A DNA stretch of 64,000 bases from Torymus aiolomorphi (GCA_036365515.1 CM070873.1:264072075-264136074), one strand, 5' to 3'; positions 22,001-34,254 are shown, counted from the first letter of the stretch. The notes: generated by a model from the letters alone, not told the origin. Program-made: numbers and translations.

Positions 22001-23037
22001 GACAACACTGAGTAATGAGCAATGAGCACACCGCGAGGTGAGATGGATGTGAAGGAGAGCGACGACGCTTTGTCCCTCGGCAATGCAATATAACGCTTGA
22101 CTTGTCGAAAGTCGCCAAGAAGCAATCGAACGGATCTGCGATTCCACCACTCTCTCCTAATATAACAAATAATAACAAATTTTTGTGATCTTGCATAGAT
22201 ATAAAAATATATCAGCGTTTCACTTCGGCTCTGTACTTGTGTGTACGTGTAAATGTGTGTAAGCCTTGCGTTAGTATGCAAAAACGATTAAACTAATAAT
22301 TAACGCTCAATATAACAGCCCTGCGATCGCGAGACTCTGCTCGCAACATTTTTTATTTATTTATTTTTTCAATTTTTTTTACTTCGTCGTCATCTACGTT
22401 AGAATAACTTCCACGTCGAATATCCTCTATGCTTTTTTTCGGTAAGCATCGTCGATACGAATAAAGTAAGTACGCCTACGCACATGGAACTAAAAGGAAA
22501 GACTTTCTTGCTACAATTTTATATAGTATAATGTTGAAAAAAAGGAAAAATCATACTCATCCTCTGTTCTAAAGCCTCGAAGAGAGAAAAAGTAATCGCA
22601 ATAAACTATGTATGATTCACAGCGCTCTACATAGCAAAAGTGTATGAAAATGAGAAAACAAGGGTTGTAGGAGATGTCGAGTACTAAGAAATAAATAAAA
22701 AATAAAAAAATAAAAGAGGGAAAAAAGTCATTTCGCCTTTATATGAGTAACTTTCGTTAAGCTAAAGAGAAACCATGACATTAGACGCATGAACCACAGT
22801 GTCTTATTCTCTTTCTCATGTTTTCATTTCGCGCAAACTCAAAAAGCTTTCGAGCCTATGCGCGTTCGCGTGGCCACACGTACGTGCGCACAAATGTGAT
22901 AACACATTCGTTAGTCGTGATGGCGTTAGAATTTCATATTCAGCGATATTAGCAGATCTAGTGATCGTAGTAACAATAAGGAGTGGGAGTAGTTGGGTCT
23001 GCTCGAGTCGTCGATTAGTTGCAGAAATTGCAGGACT

Positions 23038-23041
<4 letters not shown>

Positions 23042-23101
<60 letters not shown>

Positions 23102-23102
23102 G
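23042..23102. repeat. (CT)n microsatellite
   Basis: A CT dinucleotide tract of about 60 bp with one TTTC interruption. Confidence 0.95.
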
Positions 23103-24515
23103 TTCCTCTCAACGCGGCGCTCTGTCGAGATAATAAAACGCGTTGCTCGAGGCCGCGCACATCGAAAAAGAATTTTGAGACTCTGTTCGTGTGCAATGAT
23201 AAATCCAATTATGCTTAGTTAATGAGTCGCTCAATAAACAAACTCGTTTGATTATCTTAGCGGATTCTCAATCGTCGGACTGAACAGAAATGAAGCGAAA
23301 TCCGCATTTGATGCAACATGACAGAATATGACTCGATGGAGAACTACAATTTTTTTCATTTGCTCATACTCACGGATAGCCCTGACGCGTCGCGTCAGCC
23401 TGTTATTAGCCCGATAGCGATAATAGTAATAATAGTTATCGTTATTGTGATTTAGTAGTTTCAATTGTAATAGTAACAGTATGTAGGGTGTCTACCAAAG
23501 AGCTTCGGTAGAAACTGCCATAGCTTAGCTTCTTTTTTGCGTCCAATCATTATTTGTCAGTCAATTATTTTTTGTTTTTTTTTGTTTTTGTTTTTTTTTT
23601 TTTTTACTCGTTCCGTGGCATCGCTTTCTTTTTATTTCCTCGCTTGCTTGCCTTTCTATTTCTCGTGTATTTTTTTTTTTTGCTCTCGATTATTATATCG
23701 AAAAGGTTAAACCAATATTCAAACCCTTACAGACGATAATTACTATCTATATCACAGATCCAAGTGACTAAAACTCCTTTAAAAATATAATATAAATATG
23801 TGTGATGCTTGCAATATATTTATGTATAGTCGCGCTCAGAAAGAAGACCGTAATAACGAAAAGACGTGGTTGCGACAATCGAAAGGTGCAAAGACTTGAT
23901 CGAGCATAGCCGACTCGAGTGCTGCTAGTTTCTTTCAGGATAAAAGACTTCGACACTGGACTCTGCGTGGAGCTACGTTTCCGATATTTTCATCATCATT
24001 TTTCTTTTTTTTTCTTTATTTATTTTTCGATTAATATTTCTTAACTCTAACTTCTAAGTCTTGGCTTCTCGCTGAAATTCAGATTCAAATGAATACTTTA
24101 GAAAAGAAACGAAAGTTCAACGTTCAAATATAAATATTTATCACTAACTTTTATAACGTTTAAAACGCTTAACAAAATTACACGAAGAAACATGTAAAAA
24201 ACAAACATTAACTCATGGACAATCCACGCCGAGTGCGTCGGTCGAATCGACTTTGATTGTTCAAATGTGGGGCCTAAAAACCTGTTTCAAATAGTTTTCC
24301 TTATTATCGTCACACAACAATAAAGTCTACGAATAAATTGTCGCGCTCAAACTTAATACAAAGAAGATAGAATTAAAGCATGAAATTGTTAACAATGGTC
24401 AGCCGAGGAACCTCTTTGATAAATTTACAACCTTTATAAGGTTTCGATATATAAGCGCCAATGACAGCTATTGAACAGGTTTTTCTCGAGCCCGTTACAA
24501 GCGGATGTGTACAGT

Positions 24516-24517
<2 letters not shown>

Positions 24518-24550
<33 letters not shown>
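24518..24550. repeat. (CT)n microsatellite
   Basis: A CT tract of about 32 bp, 48 bp beyond the second stop of the zinc-finger gene. On the minus strand it would be a GA tract in the 3' UTR. Confidence 0.95.
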
Positions 24551-24555
<5 letters not shown>

Positions 24556-24597
24556 CCCCTCTCTCACTCACTCTTTCTATTTCTCGCTCGCACTATC

Positions 24598-24954
24598 TCA
24601 CGTGTTATTGCGTTGTACATACTCGGGATAGGATATCGCTGGGTTGCCGGTGGTGTACTGGGCGTAGAGGTAGAGCGCGGGGTGCAGCCCCGGCGGTGGA
24701 ATCGGGTGGTGGTGGTGGTGATGATGATGCAGATCGGAGGCTTCGAGGGTCGACGAAGACAGGTGCGGATAGAGTTGATGGGAACTCGGGCTGTCCATGG
24801 AGGATTCCGTCGTTTGGTAGACACTCTGCTGGTGCTGGTGCTGCTGCTGCTGCTGGGGCGGTGGCGGCGGTGGTGGCGGCGGATGTTGTGACTGCGGCTG
24901 CCGCTGTTGCTCCTGCTGTTCTTGTGGCTGCTGCTGCTGCGGCCGGGGCGAGCA
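24598..24954 (-). CDS. In-frame extension after the TAG stop of the zinc-finger gene (readthrough candidate)
   Basis: Directly after the TAG at 24955-24957, the same minus-strand frame stays open for 118 codons to a TGA at 24598. The translation begins CSPRPQQQQPQEQQEQQ, then a run of nine prolines, QQQQQHQHQQ, TTESSMDSPSSHQLY, an eight-histidine tract, and ends PAISYPEYVQRNNT. Like the upstream protein it is polyQ-rich with S/T/P-rich linkers, and the final 40 residues are non-repetitive and protein-like. It could be reached by stop-codon readthrough (context AAC TAG TGC), by splicing around the stop, or the stop could be an assembly error or polymorphism. No splice pair around the stop was established. 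Confidence 0.55.
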   Translation of the reverse strand, partial: CSPRPQQQQPQEQQEQQRQPQSQHPPPPPPPPPQQQQQHQHQQSVYQTTESSMDSPSSHQLYPHLSSSTLEASDLHHHHHHHHPIPPPGLHPALYLYAQYTTGNPAISYPEYVQRNNT

Positions 24955-26157
24955 CTAGTTGGTGGTCTGGGGGTGGAGCAGGGGCAGCGGCAGCTGCAGG
25001 CTGTTCTGCTTCGCCAGGCTGGCGATCTCGGCAGCGATGCCTGCGCCGCCCTTGCCACCCCCCTGGCCAAGGCCGTCGAGCGAGGAGGGTCCCTCGCTGT
25101 AGCGCAGATCGCAGACCGGGCTCTCGAAGCCGGTGCCCGGCGTACCAGCACCCGAGCTCTGGGGCGTACCCGGCTCGTGGTTCTGGGCGTTCTGCGACAG
25201 GTCGCGGTGCACGCGGTTCTGGTGCCGGATCAGATAGCTATCGCGCACGAAGGTGCGCCCGCAGATGTTGCACTCGTAGGTCGTGCTGGCGGTGTGGGTG
25301 CGGATGTGGATGGCGAATTGACTCTTGGAAGTAAAGGTGAGCGAGCAGCGCTCGCAGACCAGCGGCTTCTCGGCCACGTGCGACCAGCGGTGCGCCGTCA
25401 CATAGCTCTTCACCGCGAAGCGCTTCTGGCAGATGTCGCACGAGTAGGGCCGCTCGCCCGTGTGCACGCGCTTGTGAGTATTCAGGCTGCTCTTCTGGGT
25501 AAATCTCTTGAGGCAGAGCTCGCACTGGAAGGGCCTCTCGCCCGTGTGCGTCCGCATGTGCACCTCCAAGTAGGGCTTGCGACAGAAGCTCGCCTCACAC
25601 ACTGTACAGTGGTAGGGCTTGTTGCCCGAGTGCAACTTCATGTGAACATAGTAGGAGGAGGCTGAGGACAGCACCTTGCCGCAGACTTTACAGGGCTGGG
25701 GCTTGGATCGACTGCCCTCCTTGTTGGTTTGCTGGCCCGTGCTCTGCCGGGAGGGTGACTCCTCGTGCATGATGGGGCTGTGGTCTGGAGGCGGGGGCTG
25801 CTGTTGCTGAACCTGCTGTTGCTGAATCTGCTGGTGTTGGACTTGCTGGTGAGCCTGAAGAGACTGCTGGGCTTGAAGGTGACCTTCCTGTTGGGAGAGC
25901 TCTTCTCTGTCGTCGGACAAGTTGACCATAGAGTTGGAACCGTCAGATCTGCTGGAGGCCACCGAGTAGAAACCCATAGGCTCACTTTTGATCTGCTGCT
26001 CGAACATAGATGTCATAATGTCCGGCTGTTGGGGATGGGCCAGCGGCTGTTGAGGCTGCTGGGAGGGGTGCAGCGGCTGGGCTGCTTGCTGGTGTGGGAG
26101 CAGAGTCAGGTTGCGCTTGACAAACTGCTCATATCCTGCGTACCAATCCACCTGCAT
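24955..26157 (-). CDS. C2H2 zinc-finger transcription factor, six fingers with polyQ
   Basis: A single 400-codon frame, probably a nuclear DNA-binding regulator. Layout: an N-terminal DWYAGYEQF segment; an H/P/Q-rich region; a sumoylation-like IKSEP; glutamine repeats at about residues 90-125; then six fingers at about residues 155-320, starting CKVCGKVLSSASSYYVHM and CTVCEASFCRKPYLEVHM. Linkers after fingers 2 and 3 are the classic TGERP type. The sixth finger has an HQNRVH spacing. The tail is G/S-rich. I do not recognise the orthologue with confidence. The ATG at 26157 may be only apparent: on the minus strand CTAAT, a pyrimidine tract and CCATGCAG/GTGG make an excellent 3' splice site, so the exon could start at 26151 and continue from upstream exons. 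The TAG stop is followed by a long in-frame extension, listed separately. Confidence 0.85.
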   Translation of the reverse strand: MQVDWYAGYEQFVKRNLTLLPHQQAAQPLHPSQQPQQPLAHPQQPDIMTSMFEQQIKSEPMGFYSVASSRSDGSNSMVNLSDDREELSQQEGHLQAQQSLQAHQQVQHQQIQQQQVQQQQPPPPDHSPIMHEESPSRQSTGQQTNKEGSRSKPQPCKVCGKVLSSASSYYVHMKLHSGNKPYHCTVCEASFCRKPYLEVHMRTHTGERPFQCELCLKRFTQKSSLNTHKRVHTGERPYSCDICQKRFAVKSYVTAHRWSHVAEKPLVCERCSLTFTSKSQFAIHIRTHTASTTYECNICGRTFVRDSYLIRHQNRVHRDLSQNAQNHEPGTPQSSGAGTPGTGFESPVCDLRYSEGPSSLDGLGQGGGKGGAGIAAEIASLAKQNSLQLPLPLLHPQTTN

Positions 26158-28370
26158 GGTCAGAGAAAAGAATTAGCAGTGTGATCAAAGGCCAAGACAC
26201 TAGGAGATAGGTGCGCGCGTGCTTGTATATATAAGCGCGGCCAAGCGAGGCAGCAGCGCGCGATGCGAGGAGCGAAAAGCGCGCCAACGCGCGTCAGGTT
26301 AGAGGCAGCGCGCGCGCGCTCGGTTCGCTAGCAACATTTATTTTTGACAAGTGACAGAGTGAAGCTGCCCGATCAGCTGATTGCATAACTTTTCCGCGGC
26401 ATCGCAAAATCGGCTGGCGGGCCGCGTCCCTCGGCCGCGACGGCGGCGTCGCGCGCGCGGGCACGAGGACGGCCTCGCTGGGGGGGCCCGGGGTGGCGAG
26501 CGCGGCCGCCCCCAGGGTCGCAGAATGGCCCGGACGACGCGCGGACCCAATGGCCACAGCGCGCCAGGAACGACGCGGCCCGAGGCCCTCGTCCCGCTTG
26601 GGACGAGGGGCGCGCGCCTGTCGCTCCTCGCTCGGTCGCTGTGTAGCTGCGCTCGCGCGCTTGCTCGCCTCGCAGCTGCACTAACCTTTGCTATTGTAGT
26701 GGTCCAGGTTCGTGGTAAAAAAAGTGGCTCATACGGCGCGAACGGCTGCCGCGGCCTCGGGGCTTCCTCGCTCAGACTCCCAGGCGACGGGTCATTTCGG
26801 CCAGACGGGTTCGCCTCTGTTGACTCTGTTTTTCTCCAAGGCAAAATATAAGATGGCTGCTGCTATATCTCACGGGCAGACGGCGCAGCGCGAGACCTCT
26901 GTAGGGGAGATGCGGTCGCGCGGCGGTCGTAGCGTAGCGGTAGCGTAGCGCGGCGGAGCGGCGGCCAGACACTCGCGATCGCGCGCCCGCTCGCGCCAGT
27001 CGGCAGCCGAGCGGCGGCGAGCGAGCTTTTAATTGGCCGCGAAGCCCAGCGATCAGGCAGCCGCCCCGACGCCCATTGGTCCGCTGTCTCAAGCGCGCCA
27101 GCGGCCCGCGACTCCTCAGTCCTCTTCGCTCTTCTCTTCGCTCCTTTCTTTTTTCGCCCTCCTCGCGCCAGCGGCGGCAAGCAGCCGAGCTCCTCGAGAG
27201 CCGTCGGCCGAGCTGCTTGCGCTTCTTCCGAACGACGCTATCAATCGATTATTTCGCAGCTGGCCGCTGTTAAAACCTATTTTTTTAACGACCACTTCCG
27301 CGTGCCCTTTCCCTCCGCTCTCCGCCGCGGCGTTACCCATTTGAATCCGGAATGTTGCACCTTTGCGCGACTTTTAAATGACTTTCTGCTGAAATAAAAA
27401 TAATTCAAATATTTCCAGAGCTCTTACTCGTTTCCTAAAATCACTCTTTGCGTCAGTTTTGATATCTACAACATTTCTAAAAGTAAGAAATCAGTTGAGT
27501 CCTAACAATCGGATCGATATTCACAGGAATTTCTTATTAGGATGTCGATCAATTAAATTCCTTATACCTGGCAGTCCATTTCGCGGCGTTTCTTATTCAC
27601 CTCGAGTATCGAGTCCCTTTTTTCAAATGCTTTATATACTTAGCAGGAAGTACTCGCGCTTGCGTAGAAGATTCTAGCGCTATAAATAGTTTGAAGGAAG
27701 ATAGACGCGGAGTTCAGAAGGGGGGGGGGGGGGGAGAAGGATAGAGCGACACGTTTGTTCGCCATCTGCGCGAGAGCCGCTTGCGTCTCGGTACTCCAAG
27801 CTGCGCGTTGCCGAGTCAGTCGGTGAAGTTCTCTGTGTGTGAGTCGGCTGTCGGAATCATTCGCCTGCACTCACACTCGAGGTCGAGACTCAATTGCGGA
27901 CGCAAAGACGAATTCACTTCTTACATATTATAGCTACACGTCAGGCAACATTTGCTATTATTTCTGTCATTCAGTTCCGCGAGAGCACTTCGCCTTTTCC
28001 CAAAGAATGCTTCTCGCATAGGCGCAATAATCACAAATTGTCTTCAAGAGAATTTCGAAATCGTCCTATTCCAAGTCTTTCTTACATCGCCGCTTTTTAT
28101 GTTCGAAAGGCTTTCGTTAAATTCCTTGAGAGAATTTGTGATAATCTTGGACTACTCACGAGAATTTTCCACACGGTCGATACCGCTTCTACTGCTTCCG
28201 TGAATCAAACCTCAACAAGTACCTGTTATTGACTTTATAGGTAAGCAGACATCAGTCATGAAATACTATTCTATTTACATACCTACACTAAGATATTTGT
28301 ACTTTATATTCTATAACATTAATCTTATAAGTAAAGCTCAACCATCAAAATCACTATTAAACCAACAAAC
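26158..28370. promoter_or_regulatory. GC/CpG-rich divergent promoter region and 5' leaders
   Basis: The two zinc-finger genes are transcribed away from each other across this interval. Positions 26250-27250 are very CpG-rich with direct GCGCGC and AGCGGCGGCG-like stretches. The AAAG/GTTAGTG sequence on the minus strand near 26680-26690 is a possible donor for a 5' exon of the minus-strand gene. A leader of the plus-strand gene probably ends at the TATAG/GTAAGC donor near 28240 and resumes near 28335 after TCTTATAAG. Long frames on both strands (for example 26338-26844) are compositional. Confidence 0.5.
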
Positions 28371-30411
28371 ATGAGTACACCAACGCAAGGAGGGATGAAT
28401 CATTCAATGAATGATCCAGTAACCAAAGCTGTAGTGGACAATATTATGGGAAATCTTTCCACAAAAAGACCACAAGTAAGATGCAACGATTGTGATCTAG
28501 ATTTTACAAGTCAAGTTGTACTTGATGCTCATCTCCAAGGGGCTCGACATGCCAAACAGGTAATTGGGTGTCAAAATTATTTATTTTAAGGACTCTATTT
28601 CATGCATATCAAATTAGATGTTTTGAACATATATTTTTTTTTTCAATCATTAATTAATACTTCAAAAAGACAAAATTTTAATCTTGATTTGTGTATTCTA
28701 TTAAATTGATACCAAAATATGAATCGTTTCATATTGTACACTTATTATTTATTTATTATGTATTTATTAATTTTATTTTGTTTAGATTCGATCAAAAAAT
28801 ATTCTTGCATCTCTAGAGGAAACTAATGTTGCTTTTAGCAAAGATCAAGAAACAAATGGTTTGAAATGCAATGTTTGTAATGTATATCTAAATTCAATAC
28901 AGCAACTTCAAACTCATTTGAATGGTAAGCCAAATTAAAATATTTTATCTTGCATATCGTTTTTTCTTTATAATAAATCAAAATTTGTTTACAGGAAACC
29001 GTCATAAGAAAAAGATGTCAAAAGGTAATAAGAGTAAGACAGTTAAAAGTTTATCTTATAGTTTAAGATATAGACGCACAATGAATTTAAAAAAGCTTCC
29101 AAAAAAAATAATTACTGTACTAATCTGCTGCGCTATACTTCTTTTCTCTTCATTCCTTTTATTTGTTGCGTCTTCTCTAAATCGCATAAGTCATGCTACT
29201 TATTAATTTTCACAGTTCTATGTTTTTGACTTTTTGCTTTGGAATGATTGTACATTGTTATTTTCCTTATTATTTATTGCTTGATTGTTTATTATTTGTT
29301 TATGTTATTTATTATCACAAATTACCATTGTTCATTTGTGAATTTTTTATGGCGTTATTGAAAATATTAATTATATTTACCGTGTTATAAAAGAAACAAT
29401 AACGTAACACGATAAACTTGAATTTTTCAGATTTGTTGATATATATCATGATAAAATTGTATGTTCGTTAACTTTTTACATTGTTACTGATGCCTGATAA
29501 ATGCATTTCTGCATAACAAAATATAAAATAAACTAAAGCATGCACTATCTACAAATTTTCATGCTAATGTGACAATAACTTTTTTTTTTGCATATACCTT
29601 TCATTTTTACTTTTTATTCATCTAATGTATTCTTTTCATACAACACAACAGTGGTATGTATATATCATTTTGCATTCTTTTTTTTTTTTTACTTTAAACT
29701 GCTGGGATAAAATATTAGACCAAGTAGGTGTTTTTAATGGCTTTGTATAAAAAAAAAAAAAAATCTTTTCGTGGCATGGATGTAGTGCTCAAACTGATTT
29801 ATTATCACAGAAAGCCATTAGCAATTGTGATAAATAGATAGTGTTGATCGCACATTGATGCTTAGGTGACTGGAGTGGAAAGGAGATAGTATCACGAAGC
29901 AATGGAATCGAGATGTCTGCAAGTTACATACCTCAGCCAGTAATGAAAACTAACATACTTGCCTGTTCTACCTGCAACAAATTCTTCAATTCAGAGTCTC
30001 AATTGAATGTGGTATAATTTTTTTTAATTACAAGGTTAAAAAAGTAATAGTTAAATATTTATAAGTATAAAAGAAGTACACTGAAACTCAATTTATAATA
30101 AATTTAGATGTAAGAATTGTTTCTGTCAAATAAGAAGTCTAACATTTACTTGGAAAAAAAAAAAAAAATATTTGACTATTGATATTTTTGACTTGAGAAA
30201 ATTTATATAAAATAAATAATTTATTTTAATAGTTATGAAATTTAAATATTTTCAGCATCTTTCATCTCAAAAACATTCCGACAAAGTTAATAACTCTAAA
30301 AGTATGAAAAAGAAACGATTCATTCCATACTGGAAGAAAGGTAGTACCAAGACGAGTTCTAGTCGAAAACCACTAATCAACAATTTTGTTTCTGGAGGAT
30401 ACAATTACTAG
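28371..30411 (+). CDS. Three-finger JAZ-type zinc-finger protein (ZNF346/ZNF385-like)
   Basis: Exons 28371-28559, 28786-28924, 28995-29024, 29866-30011 and 30256-30411 join in phase into 219 residues. Three U1-like/JAZ fingers are visible, each C-x2-C-x12-H-x5-H: CNDCDLDFTSQVVLDAHLQG, CNVCNVYLNSIQQLQTHLNG, and CSTCNKFFNSESQLNVHLSS, whose last cysteine-histidine pairing spans the 30011/30256 splice. Fingers of this class in ZNF346 and ZNF385 proteins bind double-stranded or structured RNA, so an RNA-binding nuclear protein is likely. The C-terminus is basic (MKKKRFIPYWKKG) and may be a nuclear localisation signal. The 30-bp micro-exon at 28995 supplies the end of finger 2. The ATG at 28371 is the first in frame after a probable 5' UTR intron. 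Orthology within the family was not resolved. Confidence 0.88.
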
Positions 30412-30564
30412 TAAAAATCTATCTTATTAGATTAAATTTTAAATTTAGTTAAAAATAAGACTTTTTTCTTATATTACTTGATTAATTTATTAATTTTTAC
30501 TTTCTTTGCATAAAGTATTGTTTTGCAATTTTAATTAGATACATACCTAGCATTGAGAAAAATT

Positions 30565-30570
30565 AATAAA
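30565..30570 (+). terminator. Poly(A) signal of the JAZ-finger gene
   Basis: AATAAA lies about 150 bases after the stop codon, and the next gene converges on it from the opposite strand. Confidence 0.55.
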
Positions 30571-30873
30571 TAAAATATTTCACAACAGCAAAACAAGTGA
30601 AAATAAGGCACAAGTATATTTCAATTGTTTCAATTTTTAAATATTTCAATTACCTTTATCTTAAAAATAAATGTGATATGAATATTCTTTTCTGTACACT
30701 TGACAAGTATGCAATAATAAATAATACTTATTACAATCTACTATTAAACTAATTATTTGAACAAATCATAAAACTATTTCATTTATATGGTGAATATTTG
30801 GCTGATTTTACTTGTAACATAGATAATCCATCTTCAGACTGAAATATTAATTTTAATTATTAAACTTCTCTAC

Positions 30874-33800
30874 TTATATTGCATTCATACATATTTTATT
30901 AAAAATTACTTTTGTTGTGTGTGATTGCAGTAAATGTTGGAGTTCATCATTCTGTTTTCTCAAGCTTTCCGTTTCATTACAAAGTTTGTGCCTTTCCTTT
31001 AAGACTTCATAATATTTATTTAATCCCATTAATACTGCATCCCATAATTTTTCTTTCTGTTCGCTAAATATTTCTCGGTATTTAGACCAATAACTTGTAA
31101 CATCTTCTATTGTTAAATTTCTAGAAATAGTATATTTTTTTTCTTTTAATCGTTCCACAAAAGTAAGCATTTCTCCTTGTTCTGCAGCACTACATTTTTT
31201 AACAATTTCTTTCATTATTTTTGTGATATGAGCTGCTTGTATTTCAAGCAAATGGCCTTTAGTACACATATACTTGCTTGATTGTATTTCAGGTTTGTTA
31301 TCATGACTTTCTCTTTTACACTCTTCAAGACAAATTAAATTTACTGATGCAATATTAAAAAACATCACTTCAGCTTCTAATACAGTGTAAAGTAATTACT
31401 TACCGTAATTCGACGAAAATTCAGAATGAAAATCGGTACTCGATATAGAGTTACTCTCAATATCTTCGCTACTCTGTGAAGCATTACCCATTTCTTCTTT
31501 TACATCGTTAATTAATTTTTTCACATTTTCATCGGTACATCCGTCACAAACATCTTTACATATCGACGATTTACTCGAAATCAAAGAGGGTTTACCAGAG
31601 CTTTTAGAACTTATTGTGTCTTTACTTGCAGAGCATATTGGGCAATAAGAATATGGTAAGAAAAAATTTAAAAGCATGTCTATTTCCTCAGGTGTAGATA
31701 TCGATAATGCCTATAAGTGATTTTCATTGTATAAAGATAAAACTATAATTAAATAAGAAGGGAAATAAAAACGTACTTGAAATACACTATCAAGTGTTAT
31801 GATAGTTTTTTCTTCTTCATTACGATCTGCTATTAATTCTAATAGTTTATCTTCGATTAAGTAACCAGAACGGTTTGAAATTTGTTTGAGAATGTTATTC
31901 AATACCTGTCTTTCCAATTTCACTTCTGATAAAGCTTTTTCTGCTTTACTTCGATCGTAAATTTTTAATCGTTCAACTTCCTCTTGTTTATCTAAAAATA
32001 AGGCGCAGGAGGATAAATTTTGTAAAACAAGACTTTATTTAAAAATTTATTTTAAAATTACGTTTTTGTATAATATTCATTGCTGTACAGTATGATGGTA
32101 AATCTTCCTTCTTTGGCAAGGCTTTTGCTGGTGGTTCCCATAAAATGCCCAACGTTTGCTCATGAATAATTTTATCAGCAGTCAAAATCTAAATTGCCAA
32201 AATGTATTAATCGTAATAAAATCTTATTGATAAAATGCTTAAAAAAAATTAACCTTTTTAATCAACTGATTAGCATTCTCCGTATTCATATTCCAAATAT
32301 CTAAATATTGCTTTTCATTAATACGTGTAAAATGGCCCGATTTTTCTTCGAGTTCGGTAATACTTTTATGAGCTTTTACAATTTGACTAGACAATTTCTC
32401 CATTTCCACCTTTGTATTTTCTTCTACATCTGAATAATTCTTTTTTAAATTATTAATTATACCTTGAAGTCTGAAAAACATATATTTATTAAATTCGCAT
32501 TAAATTTATAAACGATATGTCATCCATTTTGAAATAAAATAAAAACCTGTTTATTCTTCTCTTTTGCTGACTTTTTACTATTGAATTCTCTTCTTCTCTA
32601 CTTTTTAATACAGTGTAATTGTACGCTAATTTTTCGGCGTTTAGTAGACACATAGCTTTCGTTCTCTCCACTTGCTGTTGCAAGGCCTGACACTCTCTTT
32701 CTAATTCGACCTTTTGTTCCCTATATTCCTCGTCATGTTCCCTCATAACTTTTTCCATCTCTTCTTCATAATCTTTTAATATTTCATTCCTTTTTTTATC
32801 ACCCGCAGCGTCTTCGTCTTCTTGTTGTTTATATAGAGTATCCCATTTCTTTTGGAAATTACTAATTAAGGTGTCTCTTTCCTTTTTTAATGTCTTTTCT
32901 ATGAGTTCCAATTCCCTGCTATAAACATTTTCCATAGTACTCATCTGCAAATAAAGAAATTCATTTTACTAGTCATGTTTTTCGAAATAAAATTGTGCAC
33001 AACGTTGTGTTATATTTCTGAAAGTGAAGTTATTTATTCAACCTGGTTTTCAATTCTTTCTATCAGCAACTTAATATCATCTTTTTGCTTTTTCTGATCT
33101 TCAAAATATTTATCATCAGCATTTTGCAATTCTCTCTTAAGTTCTTCAATAACTGCATCTTTTTTTGCCAGTACTTCATCGCATTTCTTTTTTTGCATTT
33201 CCATTTCAATATTGATATCTAATGGATCATTTGACTCCAGCAAAAAAGACCATCGTTCATTAATAACATCATATCGTTGTTTGCACTCGTTTGCGCTTTC
33301 GTTTAATTGCCTTATTAAGTGCTCGCGAATTTCGTTTGCTTTTTTTCGACGATCTATTTCACGGGCATCATTAGCTACGCGCACATTTGTAATCTATGTA
33401 ATAACAGATTTTAATATTGCATAAGACTGGTAAATTACAAATATTATAGAAATACGTACAACTTCATTTCCTTCGGCAATGATCTTTTCTAAAATGTCTG
33501 TACTAGTGAGAATTTGCTTTTCAGTAATACTTTCTTCAACTGCATCATCGTCTTGATCAGCATCTAATCTACAATAAGCAGTATATTATGCAACAAGGGA
33601 GTAAAGTCGCAGATTATCTCGCTTTGCTTGGGTAGTAAACCCATCCGCGGAATAATCAACTGTACTCTCGTGTTGCATGTAGAATTTTTTTGAAACTCCG
33701 TGCGAGAAGTTCGATTTCTCGCACGCTGCGTTAAACGATGCGTGCAAAAATCTCACTTCTCGCACGTCGTGTCAAAAAATACGGTTCGACACTTGTGTGA

Positions 33801-34254
33801 GAAGTTGATTTTCTCCTCGTGTGACCTTTTCACTCTCGCTTCGCTCGGGTGCAAACAGTCACACGAGGGGAAAATCAAATCCTCGCACTAGTATCGAAAT
33901 GTACTATATTGTCAACTCAACCGTAGTCACTTTGTTGACTTAGAAAAGTAGGACTACATGAGACAAAGTTTTTAAATATGCCGCGGTGCTGGCGGTGGCC
34001 AAGGGAAATAAAGTATGAGAGATAATCAAATGCAACGTTTTTACCGCTTTTCTGGTCAATAAATGCCATTATAGTGAAGTCGGGAATATTTATATAACCT
34101 TTTGTATATTATTAACTTACTTTTGTAAAGCTTCAACGCGTTTTTGAATCCGTAATCGCCGAGCGAGTTTTCGTTCATTTGGATCTGCAGATAATACAGA
34201 TGGTTCCCCATTTTCTCCGAAATCTTCGTCGAACGTTTTAGTTTGTGCAAACAT
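30874..34254 (-). CDS. Drc1: Dynein regulatory complex subunit 1 (DRC1/CCDC164)
   Basis: DRC1 is the coiled-coil scaffold of the nexin-dynein regulatory complex that links outer doublets in motile axonemes. In insects it is expected in sperm tails and mechanosensory cilia. Exons in transcription order: 34254-34121, 33568-33460, 33393-33043, 32944-32547, 32470-32254, 32188-32062, 31991-31777, 31710-31404, 31376-30874. All phases agree and give 786 residues, near the usual ~740. The N-terminus (NERKLARRLRIQKRVEA) and the start of the coiled coil are family-typical. Residues ~50-480 are almost continuous K/E-rich coiled coil. WEPPAKALPKKED and a serine-rich, cysteine-containing spacer follow. 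The C-terminal conserved block includes LTIEDVTSYWSKYREIF and LWDAVLMGLNKYYEVL. Intron 1 holds a hairpin repeat. The gene converges tail to tail on the JAZ-finger gene, 460 bp between stop codons. Confidence 0.93.
33579..33909. repeat. Nested-hairpin repeat in DRC1 intron 1
   Basis: The left edge reads AGTATATTATGCAACAAGGG (partner GTTGCAT near 33675). A second block follows with TGCGAGAAGTTCGATTTCTC and ATCTCACTTCTCGCACG. The core hairpin pairs TTGATTTTCTCCTCGTGTGAC with GTCACACGAGGGGAAAATCAA around CTCGCTTCGCTCGGG. The right end is TCGAAATGTACTAT, as in the copy at 10955. It carries features of both hairpin sub-families, suggesting that they are one system. Confidence 0.65.

Noticed and set aside
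22799..23218. 139-residue frame with an SLSL run
   Set aside because: Built around the (CT)n tract. The flanking residues show no recognisable protein.
24471..25334. 287-residue open frame on the plus strand, rich in A, G and R
   Set aside because: It lies antisense to the zinc-finger coding exon and its (CT)n-flanked tail. The composition mirrors the GC-rich real gene on the minus strand.
26338..26844. 168-residue minus-strand frame upstream of the zinc-finger exon
   Set aside because: CpG-island composition (A/R/P/S). Might overlap a 5' UTR exon but there is no protein evidence.
28922..29206. 94-residue frame over the JAZ-gene micro-exon
   Set aside because: Only the first residues after the acceptor at 28995 are coding. 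The rest is intron, as shown by the in-phase exon at 29866 that completes finger 3.
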